A stretch of DNA of 41,741 nucleotides from a virus: positions 1 to 41,741 of the IMG/VR virus record IMGVR_UViG_3300009507_003143, one strand, 5' to 3'. How positions within the stretch are numbered: position 1 is the stretch's first letter; the number at the start of each line of letters is the position of its first letter. The notes under the pieces are model-generated. The model did no database searches and had not been told where the DNA came from. It saw only the letters and a program-made list of their open reading frames with translations. A program made the position numbers and the translations under genes. Below are positions 1 through 7,555 of this stretch, piece by piece.

Positions 1-104
1 AGTATATCACGGGCATTGCAGATACAATTGACATTGTGTTTTGGAGAAGAAAACTAAAGCTATATCCAAATGATGTAGCATTTATTAATACGGTACTACA
101 ATGA
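1..104 (+). CDS. C-terminal end of an unknown protein (partial)
   Basis: An open frame enters from the left edge and ends at a TGA that overlaps the next gene's ATG in an ATGA arrangement. About 33 residues are visible, ending in PNDVAFINTVLQ. The overlap and shared strand suggest translational coupling to the polymerase-like gene that follows. Too little is present to name a family. Confidence 0.55.
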   Translation, partial: YITGIADTIDIVFWRRKLKLYPNDVAFINTVLQ

Positions 105-679
105 AGATAGCACATACAGATATTGACATCGACACATATGATCGTGACAAACTGCTAAAGATACTTGGCGGTGTTCCGGCTAGTATGGATCGCGATGGTA
201 AAATTACCAAGCACAACACCGGTGTGTACTTTCATAAGATTCCAACTGATCCATTTAATGGATGGAGTACTGTGGAATATAAAAAAGCAGAAGACATTGG
301 ATACTTTAAGATTGACGTACTTAATGTTAACATCTACAAAGACGTTAGAGATGACAAGCACTTGGAAGAACTTTGTAAGCAAGAACCAATGTGGACATTG
401 TTAGAAGAACAAGAGTTTTGTGATATGTTGTTTCACGTAAGCGGACATCACGAATTGTGTAAAACACTAAAGCCAGATAATTTAGAAAAGCTAGCCGCTT
501 TATTGGCAGTTATTCGTCCAGCTAAACGTCACTTGATTAATCAAGACTGGGATACTATCTTACGTGAGGTATGGACACCGCCAGAGGATGGCACGTACTA
601 CTTTAAAAAAGCTCACGCAATTTCGTATGCGTTAGCCGTAGTAGCACATATGAACTTGTTAATAGAACAAGCACTGTAG
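101..679 (+). CDS. Miniature C-family DNA polymerase (DnaE/PolC-like) protein
   Basis: This 192-residue protein reads like a severely condensed bacterial replicative polymerase alpha subunit. Residues 7-11 (DIDID) followed by DRDK match the PDxDxDF catalytic block. Residues 38-42 (HNTGV) resemble the HAAGV segment. GYFKIDVLNV at 67-76 matches GLLKxDFLGL and would supply the third catalytic aspartate, D72. Residues 110-140 follow the family pattern ending LIALVALxRPGP (here LAALLAVIRPAK), and FKKAHAISYAL at 168-178 matches FNKSHAxxYAL. The PHP domain, most of the fingers, the beta-binding region and the OB fold are absent. DnaE proteins usually exceed 1,000 residues. Possible roles are an accessory or repair polymerase, a decoy or a structural remnant. 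It lies just upstream of the primase-helicase region. The family resemblance is fairly secure but activity is unproven. Confidence 0.6.
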   Translation: MKIAHTDIDIDTYDRDKLLKILGGVPASMDRDGKITKHNTGVYFHKIPTDPFNGWSTVEYKKAEDIGYFKIDVLNVNIYKDVRDDKHLEELCKQEPMWTLLEEQEFCDMLFHVSGHHELCKTLKPDNLEKLAALLAVIRPAKRHLINQDWDTILREVWTPPEDGTYYFKKAHAISYALAVVAHMNLLIEQAL

Positions 680-682
680 ACG

Positions 683-1054
683 TTAAGGTTTTCTTATAAG
701 CTGAATATTCTTGCGTTTAACACGCTTGGTCATAATATCACGTAGACATACTACGGGACCGTGAAGTATTTCAAAGTCCTTAGGAGTGAAACTAACTAAA
801 CATTCTTTGAATGGTTTAAATCGTTCCCCCATAATGATATTGATTGGTATCTGCCTATTTGTTTCCCACCACCATTCTTCACCTAGTTCTAGAAATACTT
901 TACGCATTTCTTGTTCACGGATCATTTCATACACGTACATACTTGTAATACCGGCATCACTATTTTGTATAATGCCAACGTATTCGTTGCTTCCGCAACG
1001 TGCAAGTGTTAGGAATGGAAAATCGTCCAAAAAGTTTTTATAATCATTTGTCAT
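683..1054 (-). CDS. Conserved hypothetical protein of T4-like marine phages
   Basis: This is one of only three genes on the minus strand. The 123-residue product has a compact, strongly patterned sequence: FLTLARCGSNEYVGIIQN near the start, FLELGEEWWWETNRQIPINI in the middle, and KDFEILHGPVVCLRDI then a KRVKRKNIQLIRK basic tail. I recall very similar proteins in T4-like cyanophages, where they have no assigned function. That comes from memory and not from a search. Its end lies 3 bases from the end of the polymerase-like gene, so the two converge. The tryptophan triplet and basic C-terminus might suit nucleic acid or protein contacts, but no function is assigned. Confidence 0.7.
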   Translation of the reverse strand: MTNDYKNFLDDFPFLTLARCGSNEYVGIIQNSDAGITSMYVYEMIREQEMRKVFLELGEEWWWETNRQIPINIIMGERFKPFKECLVSFTPKDFEILHGPVVCLRDIMTKRVKRKNIQLIRKP

Positions 1055-1062
1055 TGTACTAT

Positions 1063-1070
1063 TACTTATC
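1063..1070 (-). promoter_or_regulatory. Possible late-type promoter element GATAAGTA (minus strand)
   Basis: Read on the minus strand, GATAAGTA ends 8 bases before the ATG of the leftward conserved gene. It differs from the NATAAATA late octamer at one position. The other leftward gene with a weak signal (start 4919) has CATAAGTA in the same relative place, which raises the chance that it is real. Confidence 0.35.
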
Positions 1071-1071
1071 T

Positions 1072-1079
1072 CATAAATA
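1072..1079 (+). promoter_or_regulatory. Late promoter CATAAATA
   Basis: This octamer matches the T4 late promoter TATAAATA in 7 of 8 positions and lies 25 bases upstream of a structural protein gene. The same NATAAATA core occurs in front of most late-type genes in the window. Confidence 0.65.
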
Positions 1080-1104
1080 GTAGTGCAGTTTTAAGGAAAA
1101 GAAA

Positions 1105-1905
1105 ATGACAGCAGGCACAAGCTATAACTATTCACAACGTGGCGATATGGTAGTAAACCGTAACGCAGGTACAACACGACATCAACCAACTAATTTTAGA
1201 CGTTTCAAAGCTATTAAAGGCGTTGATACACGTATTGTTTTTTATATTAAAGACGATCGTGCGCCAATGCAACTTAATAATGTTACAATAACAGCAAGCG
1301 TTGCAAAAGTAGACGGTTCAGAAATTGTACTTACTAAAACACTTGAAATAGTAGAAGCAGATATTGGTATGGCAGCTACAACTATTACAATGAGTGACAT
1401 CAGCGAAATAGACGCAGGCTTGTATCAAATGGTATTAACTTACCAAGACAGCACAGGTTCAACTCGTGCATTGTTTGTTGATCAAAACTATCGTGTAGAA
1501 TACACACTAGAAATACTTGACAACGTTATTCCACAAACTGCTGCAAGTCAAGAGTTTGAAGGCACTGATGCATTTACAAGCACGGACAACACAGACTTAC
1601 CAAACGAAGCCGCTACAGCAAAGGTACCAGGTGGTGCTGATACAACTGTATGGGGCTTGCACACTGTTGCTATACACGGCACCGGAGCTACTGGAACAGT
1701 TAGAGTCCAGGGTAGCCTAGCAGAATCACCAACAGAGCGTGATTACTTTGATATCATACTAGATCCAAACACTGGCAACGGACAATTAGAGCTTACAGAC
1801 TTTACTGGCATTGACAGTTATATATTTGAAGGTAACTTGCTTTGGGTAAGATTTATTTCAGATATCAGTCAAGGATCGGTTGACAAAATCCAATATAGAC
1901 ATTAA
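1105..1905 (+). CDS. Predicted virion structural protein
   Basis: The 266-residue product is rich in Thr, Ser, Val and Asp and is predicted to be all beta. It has no signal peptide or membrane segment. The N-terminal half (residues about 30-130) has the pattern of phage upper-baseplate or fibre attachment domains: a strand, RIVFYIKDD, then alternating strands ending GLYQMVLTYQDSTG. The C-terminal half resembles a jelly-roll decoration domain (WGLHTVAIHGTGATGTVRVQ). A late promoter and a good Shine-Dalgarno (TTAAGGAAAAG) precede it. The exact virion location is not determined, and a baseplate or fibre role is an inference. Confidence 0.6.
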   Translation: MTAGTSYNYSQRGDMVVNRNAGTTRHQPTNFRRFKAIKGVDTRIVFYIKDDRAPMQLNNVTITASVAKVDGSEIVLTKTLEIVEADIGMAATTITMSDISEIDAGLYQMVLTYQDSTGSTRALFVDQNYRVEYTLEILDNVIPQTAASQEFEGTDAFTSTDNTDLPNEAATAKVPGGADTTVWGLHTVAIHGTGATGTVRVQGSLAESPTERDYFDIILDPNTGNGQLELTDFTGIDSYIFEGNLLWVRFISDISQGSVDKIQYRH

Positions 1906-1914
1906 ACTTAGTAT

Positions 1915-2931
1915 ATGCACTTTATCATAGACTATGTTCAAAACAGTATGCCACCTGGCTGGAAATCTAACAGCACAGGATGGACCAGCGGAAATTGCCC
2001 TATGTGTATTCACAATGGACAAATTCGTGCTGACAAACGCCGTCGCGGTGGGTTTCACTTTGACGACGAAGGAGTAACCTACAATTGCTTTAACTGTGGC
2101 TTCAAAGCCAGTTACAGAGTAGGGCAAACAGCTATAAGTGGAAAGTTCAAAAGTTTACTAGTACGTGGACTTGGATTTGACAAAGCTGATGTACAACGAC
2201 TTACAATGCGTTTGATGCAAGACAGAACAGCAGACCAAATATTCATTGAGGCAAAGAAGCCAGAGATACATCGCAACAACTGGCCAACAGTTGCATTGCC
2301 CGATGGCGCATTGCCCATACAAGATGTAAATATTGATGAACTACGCAGTCCTAGCAGTTTCATACAAAGTTGTGAACACATAGCTGATAGAGGATTGTTG
2401 TATCACAATGATTGGTATTACTCTAGCAGTTTGCAACATAGAAGCAGAATTATCCTTCCGTTTAGGCACCAAGGAAACATTGTAGGATATATTTCACGTT
2501 GGACAAAACCAGAGCGTAATAAAGAAACACCAAAGTATATGCTAAGCAAGCCACAGAACTTTGTGTTTAATTTAGATGCGCAAAAACATAACCAAACTGT
2601 AATTGTTACAGAAGGCCCATATGATGCAATTGTAACAGGCGGCGTAGCATTAAACGGAACAGCACTAAGCGAACAGCAAGTGCGCACTATCGACGCACTA
2701 CGCAAACGAGTAGTGGTATTGCCAGATTTTGATAGCGCAGGCAGTGCATTGGTACACGCCGCATTAGAGCAAGGTTGGGACATAGCATACCCAGATTGGG
2801 CAGAAGATTGTAAAGATGCCAACGAAGCTATGCTCAAATACGGAAGATTGTTTACAGTTAAAAACACACTTGACAACATTGTAACCAGTACAACAAAAGC
2901 AAGGTTGCTCAGCAGAAAGTACTGTAAATAA
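1915..2931 (+). CDS. 61: DNA primase, T4 gp61-like
   Basis: The protein makes RNA primers for lagging-strand synthesis with the replicative helicase. The 338-residue product has an N-terminal zinc ribbon with C28 and C31 (CPMC) and C58 and C61 (CFNCGF). A TOPRIM-type catalytic core follows, with VTEGPYDAI (E233), LPDFDSAG (D271, D273) and DCKDANE at 298-304. The length matches the T4 gp61 family. It is followed at once by a small gene in a TAATG overlap and then by the helicase, so the primosome pair is nearly adjacent. The start is the first ATG, 9 bases after the structural gene's stop. No strong promoter was seen directly in front. Confidence 0.92.
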   Translation: MHFIIDYVQNSMPPGWKSNSTGWTSGNCPMCIHNGQIRADKRRRGGFHFDDEGVTYNCFNCGFKASYRVGQTAISGKFKSLLVRGLGFDKADVQRLTMRLMQDRTADQIFIEAKKPEIHRNNWPTVALPDGALPIQDVNIDELRSPSSFIQSCEHIADRGLLYHNDWYYSSSLQHRSRIILPFRHQGNIVGYISRWTKPERNKETPKYMLSKPQNFVFNLDAQKHNQTVIVTEGPYDAIVTGGVALNGTALSEQQVRTIDALRKRVVVLPDFDSAGSALVHAALEQGWDIAYPDWAEDCKDANEAMLKYGRLFTVKNTLDNIVTSTTKARLLSRKYCK

Positions 2932-3182
2932 TGTTCTACTGGAGTGAAGGTGATAAAGCAATAGAGTGGACGCAACAGTTTGCTTGGAAACCAGTAACAC
3001 TAGATGATGACACACGTACTTGGCTAACATATTACTGGGTAGGCGATGTTGTTGAAAAGTCTAGATTTTATCAGCCACAATCAGTAAAGATAATTATGAA
3101 ACAAGCATTTACAATTTCAGATGCTGAATATGTAGAAGCAAAACTAATAGACCAACTACCAACATACGGCATTGACAAATAG
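2931..3182 (+). CDS. Small hypothetical protein between primase and helicase
   Basis: This is an 83-residue acidic and aromatic-rich protein starting in a TAATG overlap with the primase stop, so it is probably translationally coupled. It has no signal peptide, membrane segment or cysteine motif. The host-type promoter for the helicase begins inside its last codons. Its position inside the primosome cluster makes a replication-linked role conceivable, but nothing in the sequence identifies a function. Confidence 0.75.
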   Translation: MFYWSEGDKAIEWTQQFAWKPVTLDDDTRTWLTYYWVGDVVEKSRFYQPQSVKIIMKQAFTISDAEYVEAKLIDQLPTYGIDK

Positions 3183-3200
3183 GCAAACTTGTCGTATACT
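3172..3200 (+). promoter_or_regulatory. Sigma-70-type early promoter for the helicase gene
   Basis: TTGACA at 3172-3177 is followed after exactly 17 bases by TATACT at 3195-3200. A second -10-like TATAAT lies at 3204-3209. The -35 overlaps the end of the preceding gene, and the helicase ATG follows about 30 bases downstream. Confidence 0.75.
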
Positions 3201-3229
3201 AACTATAATAGGTTCAGGAATAAACACAT

Positions 3230-4612
3230 ATGTCAGAAGAATATAATTATGACTTGCAAAAACTTTATTTAGAGTTTTTACAAGCAGACAAAGAACTCTT
3301 TGTGCAGTGTAACGCTATTTTAAAGCCAGTCTACTTTGATCGAAAACTACAGACTGCGGTTACATTTATGCAAGAGCACGTTGAAAAATATGGTGATATG
3401 CCAACCATCGAACAAATGGCAGTTAAGGGCGAAATCGAGTTACAAGATTTGCGAGACAATACTGATGGGCATCAGAAATGGTTTCGTGACGAGTTTGAAA
3501 AGTTTTGTAGATACAAAGCTATTGAAGGAGCAATCCTTGAAGGCGCAGAAAGACTAGAACGTGGAGAATACGGCACAGTTGAAAAGCTAGTTAAGGATGC
3601 AGTTGCAATTGGCTTAACTAGAGAACTAGGAACAAACTACTGGGATGATCCTGCAGGACGTATCCAAAGCATTAAAGACAACAGAGGACAAAATAGTACT
3701 GGTTGGAAAACTATGGACAGTATTTTGTATGGTGGATTTAATCCAGGCGAACTAAACATCTTTGCAGGTGGCTCGGGATCAGGTAAGAGTTTGTTTATGC
3801 AAAATATGGCACTAAATTGGAGTCAGCAAGGAAAGAACGTTGTTTACATTAGTTTAGAACTTAGTGAAGAACTTTGTGCTATGCGACTAGATGCTATGCT
3901 TACAGATATGAGTACTAGAGATGTATTGCGTAAAGCCAGTGACGTTGAACTAAAAGTTAAGATGACAAGTAAAACATCAGGACGTTTGGATATTATTCAG
4001 ATGCCTAATGGTAGTACTGTTAATGACATCAAAGCATATATCAAAGAAGTACAGATAAACAAAGGCATTAAAGTAGATGCGCTATTTGTAGACTATTTGG
4101 ATTTGATGATGCCTGTGACAGTAAAAGTTAATCCAAGTGATCAGTTTATCAAAGACAAATTTGTATCAGAAGAACTACGTAACTTGGCAACAGAATTAAA
4201 CATCTTGTTTGTAACAGCTTCACAGTTAAACCGTGGTAGTGTTGACGAAGTTGATTTTGATCACAGTCACATTGCAGGTGGTATCAGTAAAATTAATACA
4301 GCGGATAACTTGATTGGTATTTTCAGCAGTAGAGCAATGCGTGAGCGTGGCAGAATACAAATTCAGTTTATGAAGACACGTAGTAGTAGCGGAGTAGGTA
4401 CTAAGCTAGATTTAGGCTACAGTATGGAAAGTTTAAGAATTTTTGATTTGGATGAGGATGATCTAGAAGAAGACAGTACTGGAACAACTAGCGCAATGAT
4501 GGATAAGCTCAAGCGCAGAACAGAAACAGAAGGTACACAACCTACTGCGAATGTTGCCGCAGTTGCCGATCATAGTGACAAACTGCGCGGTTTGCTAAAA
4601 CGAATGGAGTAA
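3230..4612 (+). CDS. 41: Replicative DNA helicase, T4 gp41/DnaB family
   Basis: This is a hexameric 5'-3' helicase that unwinds the fork and activates the primase. The 460-residue protein has an N-terminal helical region and a RecA-like ATPase core. Walker A is GGSGSGKS at 180-187, and Walker B is ALFVDYLDLM at 284-293. ASQLNRGS around residue 340 serves as the sensor motif, and the MRERGRIQIQFMKTRSS segment near 375-390 contains arginine-finger candidates. The length is close to T4 gp41 (about 475). It has its own host-type promoter, which fits early expression. The acidic C-terminal tail is typical of partner contacts. Family assignment is secure. Confidence 0.93.
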   Translation: MSEEYNYDLQKLYLEFLQADKELFVQCNAILKPVYFDRKLQTAVTFMQEHVEKYGDMPTIEQMAVKGEIELQDLRDNTDGHQKWFRDEFEKFCRYKAIEGAILEGAERLERGEYGTVEKLVKDAVAIGLTRELGTNYWDDPAGRIQSIKDNRGQNSTGWKTMDSILYGGFNPGELNIFAGGSGSGKSLFMQNMALNWSQQGKNVVYISLELSEELCAMRLDAMLTDMSTRDVLRKASDVELKVKMTSKTSGRLDIIQMPNGSTVNDIKAYIKEVQINKGIKVDALFVDYLDLMMPVTVKVNPSDQFIKDKFVSEELRNLATELNILFVTASQLNRGSVDEVDFDHSHIAGGISKINTADNLIGIFSSRAMRERGRIQIQFMKTRSSSGVGTKLDLGYSMESLRIFDLDEDDLEEDSTGTTSAMMDKLKRRTETEGTQPTANVAAVADHSDKLRGLLKRME

Positions 4613-4613
4613 G

Positions 4614-4919
4614 TTACTCGTCGTCTTTGCTTCTTAGTTCTGTACGCATTCTTGAAAACATACTTGGATCCGCTGTTATCATATCAACTAGCGTTCCTAA
4701 CATTTTCATTAATACTGTACGTTGTGGTAGTGTAGGTAGACGTCCTGCGTTCATAGCGATCATTGCCGTTCTCACCATACGAACATCTTCTTCGTCCACT
4801 AAACCATCTTTAGCTAGTAAAGCTAGTTTTGCAATTTGTGAGTTATCCATGTCTAAACTGTTTTCTTCTACTACACGGAGTCTATCAATAATGTGCTTTA
4901 TATTATCTGTATCTTGCAT
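4614..4919 (-). CDS. Small hypothetical protein
   Basis: This leftward gene of 101 residues converges on the helicase gene, ending 1 base from it. I chose the ATG at 4919 because AAGGAAG lies 5-6 bases upstream. A longer reading from a GTG at 4934 would place that Shine-Dalgarno inside the coding region. The product is acidic and helical (DTDNIKHIIDRLRVVEEN, then DEEDVRMVRTAM) with no membrane segment. Possible late-type element CATAAGTA lies just upstream. It is of unknown function. The opposite-strand open frame has no ribosome binding site and is judged a shadow. Confidence 0.7.
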   Translation of the reverse strand: MQDTDNIKHIIDRLRVVEENSLDMDNSQIAKLALLAKDGLVDEEDVRMVRTAMIAMNAGRLPTLPQRTVLMKMLGTLVDMITADPSMFSRMRTELRSKDDE

Positions 4920-4937
4920 ATTGTCTTCCTTCACTAC

Positions 4938-4945
4938 TACTTATG
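4938..4945 (-). promoter_or_regulatory. Possible late-type promoter element CATAAGTA (minus strand)
   Basis: Minus-strand CATAAGTA lies 18 bases before the leftward ATG, leaving room for the AAGGAAG ribosome site. It sits back to back with a plus-strand CATAAATA, as at the 1.06 kb divergent pair. Confidence 0.35.
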
Positions 4946-4952
4946 CAAATGG

Positions 4953-4960
4953 CATAAATA
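4953..4960 (+). promoter_or_regulatory. Late promoter CATAAATA
   Basis: The NATAAATA octamer lies 21 bases upstream of the next rightward ATG and is followed by a purine-rich leader. Confidence 0.6.
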
Positions 4961-4981
4961 TCTATAACAAAAGGCAATAAT

Positions 4982-5236
4982 ATGAAAAAACGTACTAGAT
5001 CTATACTTGAAGAAATTAATAGCATCGCGGCAACCCGTGATCGCAGGTATCTGATTGAAAACAATGCTAGTAATGTTGTTGCCAGTGCAATTAACCTTAT
5101 AGATATGATAAACGAGACTTACGACGAAGAAACTGCAAATGATCTTATCAAACGGTTAATCAACAGCATACGTGCTAAGGATATTAAAAAGTTTGACAGA
5201 GGGATCAAGAAAGCCAATGACAAAGCAGACAAATAA
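4982..5236 (+). CDS. Small conserved phage protein
   Basis: This 84-residue protein is highly charged (K, R, D and E) and predicted helical throughout. It begins KKRTRSILEEINSIA and contains NVVASAINLIDMINETYD. Similar short proteins next to late genes in T4-like cyanophages come to mind, but with no assigned role. It is directly downstream of a late promoter and 12 bases ahead of the large nucleotidyltransferase-ligase gene, so the two probably share a transcript. No motif indicates a biochemical activity. Confidence 0.72.
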   Translation: MKKRTRSILEEINSIAATRDRRYLIENNASNVVASAINLIDMINETYDEETANDLIKRLINSIRAKDIKKFDRGIKKANDKADK

Positions 5237-5248
5237 AGGAACACAGCT

Positions 5249-7294
5249 ATGAAGATATCTGACATCCTATCAACAGGTAGTAAGCGTAAAACTACAAGAG
5301 GCCCTCGTGCAACTCGTATAGTTCAAACAGCATTTCACATCAACGAAGGCGGAGCAATGCCGGGCGTTGGTAGTATTCACCACAGCGAAATCGAACCTAC
5401 ACTAGCACAACTTGAAAAAGAGTTGGGAGTGCCTTTGTTGGCAAATGCACTTGGCAGTGTTGGCAAAAAAGAATTCTCAGGCGATATAGATATTGCAGTA
5501 CAGCTTGACAAAGAACAATTAGCAGACTTTGCTAAGAAACTAGATTCAAGTTCACTTATCCAAGACATTAAAAAGTCTAGTGTGTTTATGACAGTAGTAG
5601 ACATTGTTGACTACGACGAAACTAAAACAGCACCAGGACTAACACGCACAGGCAAAGTACAAATTGACTTTATGCCAGGTGACGTAGACTTTATGAAAAA
5701 CTATTACTTTAGTCCAAGTTCAAAAGAAATGAGCCAAGACGGAAGAAGCAGTAAGTACAAAGGCGTACATCGTAATATTATGATTGCAAGTATTGCTGCC
5801 GCACTACCAACACGTAAAAGTGAAGAAACTACAGAAGATGGTAGACCAATGGAACTAGAGCGTTGGATGTATTCACCTAGTGATGGAATGGTAAGAGTTG
5901 TACGTAAACCAGTTGCTAAAAAAGACGGCAGTGGTTACACAAAACAAAACAGCAATACAATTGTTAAAGGTCCATACAAGAAGCCAGAAGATTGGGCAAA
6001 GATTTTAAAGCTAGACAGCGCAAAAGATTTGTACAGCTTTGAAACACTTTATGCGGCAGTTAAGAAAAACTATCCAGCAGATGTAGCAAAACAAATATTT
6101 GATCAAGTTGCGTCAAACCCAAGCATTATAGCAAAAGGTGTTCCAACTGAACTAACTGAAACAGCACGTAAGAAAAGCGATGTTCATACGCTATACAACT
6201 TAGGCTTAACAGAAGACGCACGTATTCAGCACGTAGAAGATTTAGCTATCTGGAATGGCAGTGCTGGTATTAACAAAGCAATCGGCACACTACACGGATT
6301 AGAAAATGATCCTTCAAACATTACAGTTAAGTGGGACGGCTCACCAGCAGTTATATTTGGACGTGACGAAGAAGGCAACTTTATCCTAACAGACAAAAGT
6401 GGCTTTGGTGCTAAAGGATATAACGGTAGAGCAAAGTCAGCAGACGAACTAGAAACTATGCTAAAGAATCGTCCAGGTTATGCTAACAACCCAGATGGCT
6501 ACGGACCATTCATTGAAAAGATGAAAACAGTTTACGGTACATTTGAAGCGGCAACACCAGAAAGCTTTGAAGGCTATGTACTAGGAGACTTGCTATACTT
6601 CTCAACACCAAGTGTTGTTGAAGGAGCGTATGAGTTTACACCAAACATTGTTACATATCGTGTTAAAACAGACAGTGACATTGGTAGCCAGATTGCTGCA
6701 AGTGACGCAGGCGTTGTATTACACGCACATATGGACTTTGAAGGTAACAAAAGCAAAGTTGACGTAAGCAAGCTAAACGCAGGCAAACTGCTTATTATGC
6801 CGCCTGTAACAGTAACACAAGCACCTAAAGTAGAAGCTGACAATCTAAATAAACTTGAAGCATTTGCAAAAAGCAACGCAAGTAAAATTGACACACTATT
6901 AGATGACAGCTATTTAAAAGCAAACAAGCTAAGTGGTTTTAAAAATGCACTTTACTCATATGTAAACAATATGACAAAAGCACGTAAGCTAGACAACTTA
7001 GACAAAGATTATGCAGGTTGGTTAGATACAGCTAAACTTTCAGCTCCAATGAAAGAGCGTATGTTAGCACACGTTGAAGCTAATATGGAAGGTATGCAAG
7101 CACTGTTTAAAATTATAACTGGCATTATGTCAGTAAAGAATGATATCATTGCACAACTGGACGCAAGTGATGCAGACGTAGAAGCATACACAGACGGACA
7201 ACGTGGCGGAGAAGGCTACGTAATTGGACAAGGTGATAGTAAATTAGTTAACCGCAGTGGTTTTAGTGCTGCGAATATGGGAAGAGAAAGATAA
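5249..7294 (+). CDS. Two-domain nucleotidyltransferase / ligase-like protein
   Basis: The 681-residue product combines two nucleotide-transfer signatures. The N-terminal region has a Pol-beta superfamily core. GS at 69-70 is followed by DID at 79-81 (the hG[GS]..DhD pattern), and D140 in VQIDFMPGD could be the third carboxylate. The C-terminal half has KWDGSP at 361-366, the motif I nucleotidylation signature of DNA and RNA ligases and capping enzymes. It also has EGYVLGDLLY at 441-450 and EGYVIGQGDSKLVN at 655-668, like motifs IV and V. If active it could add nucleotides to, and seal, nucleic acid ends, for example in RNA repair. Late promoter context is odd for a repair enzyme. The Pol-beta call is fairly strong; the ligase call rests on short motifs and the exact substrate is unknown. 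Confidence 0.65.
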   Translation: MKISDILSTGSKRKTTRGPRATRIVQTAFHINEGGAMPGVGSIHHSEIEPTLAQLEKELGVPLLANALGSVGKKEFSGDIDIAVQLDKEQLADFAKKLDSSSLIQDIKKSSVFMTVVDIVDYDETKTAPGLTRTGKVQIDFMPGDVDFMKNYYFSPSSKEMSQDGRSSKYKGVHRNIMIASIAAALPTRKSEETTEDGRPMELERWMYSPSDGMVRVVRKPVAKKDGSGYTKQNSNTIVKGPYKKPEDWAKILKLDSAKDLYSFETLYAAVKKNYPADVAKQIFDQVASNPSIIAKGVPTELTETARKKSDVHTLYNLGLTEDARIQHVEDLAIWNGSAGINKAIGTLHGLENDPSNITVKWDGSPAVIFGRDEEGNFILTDKSGFGAKGYNGRAKSADELETMLKNRPGYANNPDGYGPFIEKMKTVYGTFEAATPESFEGYVLGDLLYFSTPSVVEGAYEFTPNIVTYRVKTDSDIGSQIAASDAGVVLHAHMDFEGNKSKVDVSKLNAGKLLIMPPVTVTQAPKVEADNLNKLEAFAKSNASKIDTLLDDSYLKANKLSGFKNALYSYVNNMTKARKLDNLDKDYAGWLDTAKLSAPMKERMLAHVEANMEGMQALFKIITGIMSVKNDIIAQLDASDADVEAYTDGQRGGEGYVIGQGDSKLVNRSGFSAANMGRER

Positions 7295-7295
7295 T

Positions 7296-7496
7296 ATGTT
7301 TAGCAAAGAATGCAAACTTCATTTAGAAAAAGCCAAGATGACACGCAAGGAACATTTCTTGTTTGCTATTAATATAGCAGGACAATTACAACTGGCAGTA
7401 CTAGCTCTAGTACTACATTCAATTGCTCCAAGGTTTTTTGAAACATATGCTGGCGATACAATTAAAAAAGTACACGCTATGATTACAAAGCGATAA
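7296..7496 (+). CDS. Small membrane protein, DUF6356-like
   Basis: The 66-residue protein begins MFSKECKLHLEKAKMTRKEH and continues into one or two hydrophobic helices (FLFAINIAGQLQLAVLALVLHSIAPRFF). It ends with a cytoplasmic-type basic tail. The order (CxxHLE, a xxHxxFA segment, then H-x-xxP before an amphipathic helix) matches a small membrane protein family, DUF6356, as I remember it. I chose this ATG because it directly follows the stop of the ligase-like gene and AAGAGAAAG lies upstream. A longer in-frame reading would overlap that gene by about 40 bases. Role unknown; expected in the inner membrane. Confidence 0.65.
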   Translation: MFSKECKLHLEKAKMTRKEHFLFAINIAGQLQLAVLALVLHSIAPRFFETYAGDTIKKVHAMITKR

Positions 7497-7499
7497 ATA
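7492..7499 (+). promoter_or_regulatory. Late promoter GATAAATA
   Basis: The octamer overlaps the stop codon of the small membrane protein gene. With initiation 6-7 bases further on, the first ATG at 7505 would be at or before the transcript start. This supports the internal ATG at 7556 as the real start of the next gene. Confidence 0.6.
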
Positions 7500-7555
7500 T
7501 TAGTATGAAAAAGTATACAGCAAAACAATGGGCAGAACTAGAAGGTGGACACACT

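Noticed and set aside
2418-2975. Leftward 185-codon frame across the primase gene
   Set aside because: It lies entirely over conserved TOPRIM sequence and has no start signals; the primase motifs settle the strand.
4627-4980. Rightward 117-codon frame opposite the small leftward gene
   Set aside because: The leftward reading has an AAGGAAG ribosome site, an upstream promoter-like element and a more protein-like acidic product; this one has neither site nor sensible composition.
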